From an uncultured Microbacterium sp. (GTDB lineage Bacteria; Actinomycetota; Actinomycetes; Actinomycetales; Microbacteriaceae), in the NCBI RefSeq assembly GCF_945952435.1, contig NZ_CAMFHZ010000015.1:23723-87722 (forward strand): DNA of 64,000 nt. The letters are read 5' to 3'. The position numbers and the translations under genes were made by a program. The notes beneath the pieces were generated by a model that saw nothing but the letters and a program-made list of their open reading frames with translations, did no database searches and was not told the origin of the DNA. Positions 59,120-64,000 of this stretch are shown piece by piece (positions within the stretch are counted from its first letter, which is position 1; each line of letters begins with the position of its first letter).

Positions 59120-60451
59120 ATGAAGACGCACAAGGGGCATGAGGTCGAGGTCATCGACGGCGACGCGACCGCGATCCACGATCGCGGCGCGACCATCTCG
59201 TCGCTCGCGACGCAGATGACCACCGCCGCACAGACCCTGCAGGACATCAAGAGCGGCAAGCTCGTCGGCAAGGGCTACGCGATGGACAAGATCAAGGACG
59301 TCGTGGGCGACGTCCACGGCGATCTGGACGAAGCGGGCCGGCGGTACAAGCCGGCGGGCAAGACGCTCACCGACTACGCGGGCGTCCTCGCCACGGTCCA
59401 GGCGCAGATGAAGACCATCGTGGCCGACTGCGAGAAGAGCCACCAGGCCCTAGCGACGGCGCAGAGCGACGCCCAGCAGGCCAGCCATGCGCTCTCGGTG
59501 CACGAGCACGCGGTCGCCGACCACCCGCCGACACCCGATCAGGCCGCGTCGTCCAAGACCACGGGCGACAACCTCGCGCACGCGGCCAGCTCGGCGGCGT
59601 CCACGCTCAGCGCGGCCGGATCCGAGCACGATCACAACCTCGGTCGCTTCGACACCGCGTACGACACTTGGCACGAGGCCTACGAGGACGCCGTCAGCGG
59701 GCTGGGCGACGCGAACAAGATCGGCGAGGACAGCACCTGGGAGAACATCGCCGGCGTGCTCGCGGTGATCTCGGAGTGGGTCTCCTGGATCGGGCTGGCG
59801 ATCGCCGTGCTCGGCCTCATCATCGGCGGCCCGTTCTTCGCGATCGCGGCGCTCGTCGTCGGCGTCATCGCGCTCGCGCTCACCATCGCGCTCATGTTCG
59901 ACGGCCGCAAGGGCTGGGGTGATCTCGCCTGGGCGATCGTCGGCGTCCTCCCGATCGGCAAGCTGGGCAAGATCTTCTCCGCGGGCAAGGGGAACATGCT
60001 CAGCAAATTCGGGTCGGAGTTCGTCGGGCAGTTCCGCAACCCGGTGCAGCAGCTCCGAGGCTTGAAGAGCTTTGCGGACTCGGGAATCGAATACGGATCC
60101 CGTGGATTCAAGCAGTACTACGAGAGTGTGCGCGGCCTGAACCGGTTCGGACAGAACCCTCTGACCGGCCTTGCCGAGGGAATGACGGAACGGTTGTTGT
60201 TCGGGCCCGGTCGATCCTTCTCTGTCGCGTTCCATGAGAGCGTCGAGTCGGCAGGACCTTTCTTCCAGAAGACACTCCGCGAGTCTTTGCCGGCAGGTCT
60301 GCGGAGTATCGCCGATGCTCCCTCGTTCTCGACGTTCGAGGCGATGTGGAACACCTACAAATGGACGGATAGGGGGGTCTCGCTCGCGCAGGACGGCAAA
60401 CCGTCCGGGGCGCTCTCGCCCGCGGGCCTCGTCAACGGCTTGTTCCGATGA
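59120..60451 (+). CDS. Putative type VII secreted LXG/WXG-like protein with membrane segment
   Basis: A 443-residue protein. Residues 1-200 are helical and resemble the N-terminal targeting region of LXG-type type VII substrates (ISSLATQMTTAAQTLQDIKSG, then a long coiled coil). Residues about 222-258 hold two hydrophobic helices (WVSWIGLAIAVLGLIIGGPFFAIAALVVGVIALALTIALM). The C-terminal 170 residues (GLKSFADSGIEYGSRGFKQYYESVRG) have no recognised toxin motif. It may be a secreted effector, a membrane-inserting toxin or a structural component. The stop overlaps the next start (ATGA), as expected for an effector and its partner. Confidence 0.65.
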   Translation: MKTHKGHEVEVIDGDATAIHDRGATISSLATQMTTAAQTLQDIKSGKLVGKGYAMDKIKDVVGDVHGDLDEAGRRYKPAGKTLTDYAGVLATVQAQMKTIVADCEKSHQALATAQSDAQQASHALSVHEHAVADHPPTPDQAASSKTTGDNLAHAASSAASTLSAAGSEHDHNLGRFDTAYDTWHEAYEDAVSGLGDANKIGEDSTWENIAGVLAVISEWVSWIGLAIAVLGLIIGGPFFAIAALVVGVIALALTIALMFDGRKGWGDLAWAIVGVLPIGKLGKIFSAGKGNMLSKFGSEFVGQFRNPVQQLRGLKSFADSGIEYGSRGFKQYYESVRGLNRFGQNPLTGLAEGMTERLLFGPGRSFSVAFHESVESAGPFFQKTLRESLPAGLRSIADAPSFSTFEAMWNTYKWTDRGVSLAQDGKPSGALSPAGLVNGLFR

Positions 60452-61026
60452 CCGAGCGTGTGGAGCGTCCCTGGGAGCTCACCTACGACGCGGCGCAGTT
60501 CATATCCCTTCCTCGGACGGCCTCCCCGGCCGCTTCCGCCGACTGGATAGAGGCATGCCTCGAGCGATTCGGAGTGGAGAAGGGCGTCACATCCCCCGAA
60601 GCTCGAAGAATCGAAGCGATCGCGCAGATGATGCTGGTCAACTCCCGGCCGGGACCCGCTCAGTTCTGGTTCGCGCCGCCAGGCGTGCACAGCGATCTGC
60701 TCGTGAACGTCGCGGTGGAGTCGTCGGCGCAACGTCCGTCCACGGAGGAGCTCTTCGCCGACGCCATCTCGTCGACCAGCATCGATGTGACGCCGCTACG
60801 CACGGCGACGCACGGCGCGGGATACCTCATCCGGTGGGGAGCACTGATCGATCCGGAGGACAGCGGAGGAACCCTCGTGGAACAGTGGTCGGTTGTCCTC
60901 AACGATGGGACGTGGACGGTGCTGGTGGATGTGCTCGGGACGAGCCTCCCAGCCTTCCTGTTGTTCGAGGAGCAGCTGCCGGGTCTGATTGTCGGGGTGC
61001 GCGTTCCCGGGACGCTCACCGCATGA
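60448..61026 (+). CDS. Hypothetical protein, possible partner or immunity protein
   Basis: A 192-residue soluble protein without recognised family. It starts MTERVERPWELTYDAAQF and has a mainly beta C-terminal half (GAGYLIRWGALIDP, EQWSVVLNDGTWTVLVDVLG, FEEQLPGLIVGVRVPG). It overlaps the LXG-like gene and the next gene by ATGA on both sides. Position suggests a specific partner of the preceding secreted protein; this is inference only. GC content is lower than in the surrounding genes. Confidence 0.6.
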   Translation: MTERVERPWELTYDAAQFISLPRTASPAASADWIEACLERFGVEKGVTSPEARRIEAIAQMMLVNSRPGPAQFWFAPPGVHSDLLVNVAVESSAQRPSTEELFADAISSTSIDVTPLRTATHGAGYLIRWGALIDPEDSGGTLVEQWSVVLNDGTWTVLVDVLGTSLPAFLLFEEQLPGLIVGVRVPGTLTA

Positions 61027-61877
61027 CGACCCTGCGGGAGGTGGTCGCCTACGAGGAGGAGCTCCTTGCGGGCTCCGCCCCGCTGCGGCGGGTGCATGCG
61101 GAGGCGGTGGCTCGGGGCCGCGCCGGTGTCAGGGCGCTGCATGAAGCCGATGGGGTCGCTGATCCTCAGCTGGAGTCACGACTGGAGCGGTTGTACGCGG
61201 AGGTTCTCGACGATTACGCCGCGGGCGCGGCCGGGCTGCTCTCCTCGGAAGACACGGACCGTTGGCGGGCGTTCGTCGAGCGACTGCCGGCGAACGGGCC
61301 GATGACGTTGTTGCGCGAGCATGGCGTGCCGGGCGCGGCGCGGTTGTTCGACTCGATGGACCTTGCGCGGGAAGGGCCGGAATCGAAGGGCGGCCTGGAT
61401 ACGGCGCTTTCGGCGGCGGCCAAGAGATGCGTCTGCGGGTATGCCACGACGAGGGTCGTGCCACGACAGCTCTGTAACGCGTGCGCGCGAGCGGTAGGTG
61501 CTGCGTGGGTGGCGGAGGAGCGGTCGCTCCTCCAGCGTGCTCCTGGGCTCGGGGCAGAGGTGTCCGAGGTCCTGGACGAGGTGACGTCGGACCTTGCCGC
61601 CGCGAGGTCGAAGGGCACCGATGACTCCTTCAGCACGGAGGAGGCGGCGCTGTTCCGAGCGCGGCGGGCGCTCGCGCGCGCACATCGTCGCCATCGGAAG
61701 GATTCGTCGATCCTCGATCTGACTCGCTGGGAGGAACTTGCCGCGCTCGCGCGGCGGGCGTCACTGCCGGCGATGCGGGCGGAGGCGCGTCGAGGACGAC
61801 GGCGTCTTGGTACTGCCCAGCTCGCGCAGCTCGCCCTGTATGGGAACCGCGATGTCGATGCTCGGAGGACGCGGTGA
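61023..61877 (+). CDS. Unknown protein with Cys4 cluster, paralogue 1
   Basis: A 284-residue, mostly helical, charged protein. Near residue 138 is a zinc-finger-like group CVCGYATTRVVPRQLCNAC (CxC-x13-CxxC), directly followed by WVAEERSLLQRAPG. The N-terminal half (EVVAYEEELLAGSAPLRRVH) is predicted helical and the C-terminus ends in RRLGTAQLAQLALYGNRDV. The next gene encodes a diverged copy with the same Cys pattern, WxAEE segment and C-terminal motif. I do not recognise the family. It belongs to the WXG/LXG cassette operon. Confidence 0.65.
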   Translation: MTTLREVVAYEEELLAGSAPLRRVHAEAVARGRAGVRALHEADGVADPQLESRLERLYAEVLDDYAAGAAGLLSSEDTDRWRAFVERLPANGPMTLLREHGVPGAARLFDSMDLAREGPESKGGLDTALSAAAKRCVCGYATTRVVPRQLCNACARAVGAAWVAEERSLLQRAPGLGAEVSEVLDEVTSDLAAARSKGTDDSFSTEEAALFRARRALARAHRRHRKDSSILDLTRWEELAALARRASLPAMRAEARRGRRRLGTAQLAQLALYGNRDVDARRTR

Positions 61878-61914
61878 GTCCCGTCGGGCGTGGCGATGTC
61901 GGTGAGCGGCTGCC

Positions 61915-62784
61915 GTGAGTGTGTTGCCGTGGTTCGATGCGGCGGTGGGGTTTGAGCGTGAGGTGTTGGCGCGGGATGGTGCGGTGCGGTCGGTGTTCGA
62001 GGAGTTTCGGGTGTCGGGTGTGGGGCGTGTGAGGGCGGCGGGTGCGGTGCGGGTGGGGTCGCCGTGGCGGGGGATTACGTCGTCGTCGGGGATGCGGTCG
62101 GCGGTGGTGGAGTCGGAGGTGTTCGCGTTGTGGGGGGAGTATGCGGCGCGTGTGGCGGGGGTGGTCGCTGCGGCGGATGCGGCGCGGTGGTCGGCGTTGG
62201 TGGGCGAGGGTGCGGTGCGGTCGGGGCGTGGGCTTTTGGTGGATGAGGTGTGGGTGAGCGCGGTGGGGGCGTTGTCGTTGCGGGAGGCGTGGGGGTTTCG
62301 GCCGGTGGTTCCGAATCGGGCGTTCATTGATTGTGGGTGCGGGTTTGCGGAGTCGGGTGTGGTGGGGAGGGGTTTGTGTGTGGAGTGCGGTGAGGTGATC
62401 GTGCGGCGGTGGGCGGCGGAGGAGGTGCGTCTGCTGGCGGGGGTCCCGGATTATGGGGTGCGGGTGGAGGAGATCCTGGTCGATACCGAGGCCCGCCAGG
62501 ACAAACAGATCGGACGTCGAAGCGAGACTCCCGCAAGCGATCTCAAGGATGTGCGCTCACGGGGCGGTCGTCGGTTGGGCAGGTTGTCCGGGCCGGCTCG
62601 GCGTCGTGGCGGCTCGGAGGGGAGGGGTCTCCCCTCCGAGCGTTGGCGCGGCCTTGGGCAACTCGGCGCAAAAGCAATGCAGACCTCGGTCCGTGCAGAG
62701 TCTGTGCGGGCTCCGAAGCGGGGTCTAGGTGCGGCCGGTCTCGCCGCCCTGGCGTTGAAGAGCGATCGTGACGTCCTCGGCTAG
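61915..62784 (+). CDS. Unknown protein with Cys4 cluster, paralogue 2, compositionally mosaic
   Basis: A 289-residue paralogue of the preceding protein: IDCGCGFAESGVVGRGLCVEC then WAAEEVRLLAGVPDYG, and C-terminal RGLGAAGLAALALKSDRDV. The first 180 codons use almost only G or T in third position (in the first 80 codons just three end in C), unlike its neighbours; after about 62465 normal C-rich usage returns. The middle (about 190-265) is Arg/Gly/Ser-rich and contains a strong 12-bp hairpin in the DNA. The start is taken as GTG 61915. The pattern suggests a recombinant gene, and its integrity is uncertain. Confidence 0.6.
   Translation: MSVLPWFDAAVGFEREVLARDGAVRSVFEEFRVSGVGRVRAAGAVRVGSPWRGITSSSGMRSAVVESEVFALWGEYAARVAGVVAAADAARWSALVGEGAVRSGRGLLVDEVWVSAVGALSLREAWGFRPVVPNRAFIDCGCGFAESGVVGRGLCVECGEVIVRRWAAEEVRLLAGVPDYGVRVEEILVDTEARQDKQIGRRSETPASDLKDVRSRGGRRLGRLSGPARRRGGSEGRGLPSERWRGLGQLGAKAMQTSVRAESVRAPKRGLGAAGLAALALKSDRDVLG
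62613..62640 (+). terminator. Perfect 12-bp hairpin inside paralogue 2
   Basis: CTCGGAGGGGAG (62613-62624) and its exact complement (62629-62640) flank a GGGT loop. Such a stem inside a coding region is unusual and may terminate or pause transcription before the following genes. Confidence 0.5.
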
Positions 62785-62916
62785 CCTCTGCCGGTCCACG
62801 CCCGCGCATCCGTCGCGAAGCTGTCCGTGAGGGTGCCGCGTCGGCCGCGATGAACTATCGTGCGAGAAGACGACAAGGGACGCGCACGCCGCGAGGCGGG
62901 CCGGGGGAGGACCGAC

Positions 62917-63591
62917 ATGGGGACGATGAACGATCTCGGGGTGGAGCTGCGGTTCGGCATCCCCGCGTTCCGGTTCGTGCTTCCGCCCGGGTGGGTGCAG
63001 CACGTGCCGACCAACGCCGCGCAGGACGAGGACGTCAAGAAGGCGAGCGCGATCTTCCGGCAGGCGAACCGGCCGGATCTCGACGCGGAGTTCCGCGCGC
63101 TCATGGCGCAGACCACGCAGGCGATGGCCCGCACCAAGGTCTTCGCGATCTACCGCCAGGAGCAGGTGGAGATGGACGAGCTGCTGCCGATGTCGATCAC
63201 CGCCTCTGCGCTCAGCGCGCCGGACGGGGAGAACCTCGACGGCTGGGTGTCCGAGGCCTTCCGGACCAAGGGCGCGCAGTTCCTCGACGACGACTCCGCG
63301 CACATCGTGCGCTGGCGCTCCGAGCCGCAGCGACCGGCCGGGGCGCGCCGCATCGAGGGTGTCGGCGGGCGGACGCTCACCTACGTGATCCCGGCGCCTG
63401 GCACCCAGCGGCGCAAGGCGCTCGTCTTCACGACGACGATCGTGATCCCCGACGGCGACGTGGTGCCGGAGGAGGTCGTCGATGCCCTGGAGCTGCTCAG
63501 CGACGGCATGATCTCGACGTTCACCTGGGAGAACGAGCTCGAGGAGCCCGTGCTGCCCGCCCCGACAGGGGAATCCGAACCCGAGGGCTGA
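62917..63591 (+). CDS. Hypothetical protein of the WXG100 locus
   Basis: A 224-residue soluble protein: LGVELRFGIPAFRFVLPPGWVQHV at the N-terminus, a helical middle (DLDAEFRALMAQTTQAMARTKVFAIYRQ), then a beta-rich half (GGRTLTYVIPAPGTQRRKALVFTTTIVIPDGD). No signal peptide, transmembrane helix or catalytic motif is visible. The fold order resembles lipoprotein- or chaperone-like LpqN/Mog1p proteins in a general way, which is only a guess. GGGGGAGG precedes the ATG at 62917. It sits between the Cys4 paralogues and the WXG100 gene, with a -10-like TATCGT at 62856. Confidence 0.6.
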   Translation: MGTMNDLGVELRFGIPAFRFVLPPGWVQHVPTNAAQDEDVKKASAIFRQANRPDLDAEFRALMAQTTQAMARTKVFAIYRQEQVEMDELLPMSITASALSAPDGENLDGWVSEAFRTKGAQFLDDDSAHIVRWRSEPQRPAGARRIEGVGGRTLTYVIPAPGTQRRKALVFTTTIVIPDGDVVPEEVVDALELLSDGMISTFTWENELEEPVLPAPTGESEPEG

Positions 63592-63608
63592 GCTGTCGGT
63601 GTGGGGGT

Positions 63609-63656
63609 GATGGGGAGTTGTCCCCATCGACGGGGGTGGTGGGGGTTTCGTAGGGT
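63609..63656 (+). promoter_or_regulatory. Shared palindrome site 3 plus -10, promoter of the WXG100 gene
   Basis: GATGGGGAGTTGTCCCCATC (63609-63628) is identical to site 2. A TAGGGT hexamer follows after 22 bp (63651-63656). The predicted leader to the ATG at 63711 is about 48 nt. Confidence 0.65.
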
Positions 63657-63710
63657 GTTGTTGTCGGGCCGGTGGGGTCCGGTCCAGTTGATTTAGCGGA
63701 GGTGTGGACG

Positions 63711-63998
63711 ATGGCCGATTTCGGTGCGTCTTATGCGGAGATGGAGCAGGTGGCGTCGTCGCTGTCGCAGGCTCGGGATGACATTCAGGGGCAGTTGGAC
63801 ACGTTGAAGGGTCAGGTGGACAACCTTCTGGGTGAGGACTTCAAGACGCAGCATGCGTCGGGGAAGTTCGGTGAGGGGTATGGGGAGCTGACGACGGGGT
63901 TGAAGCAGGCGGTGGATGGCATCAATGACATGTCGGAGTCGCTGTTGGGGATGATGCGGGCGATCCAGGATCTGGACACCCAGCTCGCCGGCAACTGA
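63711..63998 (+). CDS. WXG100 family protein (EsxA/ESAT-6-like)
   Basis: A 95-residue protein of the exact size of EsxA-type type VII substrates. Two helices (YAEMEQVASSLSQARDDIQGQLDTLKGQVDNL and LTTGLKQAVDGINDMSESLLGMMRAIQ) flank the turn LGEDFKTQHASGKF; the Trp and Gly of WxG are replaced (DFKT), as in many actinobacterial partners. Such proteins form helical dimers and are exported by an EccC-driven membrane complex, not seen in this window. It ends two bases before the window end; downstream genes may include the secretion machinery. Third codon positions favour G/T, as in the Cys4 paralogue 2. Confidence 0.85.
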   Translation: MADFGASYAEMEQVASSLSQARDDIQGQLDTLKGQVDNLLGEDFKTQHASGKFGEGYGELTTGLKQAVDGINDMSESLLGMMRAIQDLDTQLAGN

Positions 63999-64000
63999 GC

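Overview
The window is high-GC DNA with short operons, ATGA/GTGA stop-start overlaps, GTG starts and protein families typical of Actinobacteria. The gene content points to a Microbacteriaceae member, most likely Microbacterium or a close relative: an Rv2578c-like radical SAM protein, a WXG100/FHA/PP2C/kinase locus, and a dispersed repeat containing GTTTCGTC and GACGAAAC. The genus call is inference from style, not from a marker gene. I found no rRNA, tRNA, CRISPR array or insertion sequence.

1-17 kb is a purine-oxidation and molybdenum island. A molybdate-binding lipoprotein (modA, cut by the left edge) and a HTH-TOBE regulator diverge from a guanine-deaminase-type nucleoside deaminase and an AzgA-like purine permease. 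Two separate xanthine-dehydrogenase-type Mo-hydroxylases follow. One is an E. coli XdhD-like fusion with its own FAD subunit, XdhC and MocA-like cytidylyltransferase. The other is a classical XdhA-XdhB-XdhC operon. The two operons share a conserved leader of about 80 nt that may be a structured RNA. An IclR-family regulator next to them carries an in-frame TAG, and the adjacent aldose-1-epimerase has a one-base frameshift in a homopolymer.

17-41 kb is a mosaic of housekeeping and metabolic genes: a GH18 chitinase with two binding modules, a DEAD-box helicase, a lysozyme-like secreted protein, the radical SAM protein with a possible SOS box, a VanY-type carboxypeptidase and an acyl-CoA dehydrogenase. 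Then come a PadR-DUF1048-DrrAB-type ABC operon, an ECF transporter with a DtxR/IdeR-like box, pirin and GNAT, GH20 hexosaminidase with a ROK regulator, a 110-bp tandem repeat, recQ, acyl-CoA oxidase and tag.

41.6-64 kb is the most unusual part. A tightly overlapping operon encodes a membrane-anchored protein of about 2025 residues with Ig-like/cadherin-like and fibronectin type III repeats. It is followed by a MoxR ATPase, DUF58 protein, membrane transglutaminase-like protein (catalytic Cys replaced by Asp), RDD-FHA protein, PP2C phosphatase, FHA protein, Ser/Thr kinase with an FN3-like ectodomain, and FHA-HTH protein. Next is a WXG100/LXG-like cassette with unknown proteins, including two diverged paralogues with a four-Cys cluster, and finally a WXG100 gene. 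Three promoters in this region carry the same 20-bp palindrome frame (GATGGG-N8-CCCATC) at the same distance from a -10-like hexamer. The locus therefore looks like one regulon: a phosphorylation-controlled envelope system tied to type VII (ESX-like) secretion. The secretion ATPase itself is not in the window.
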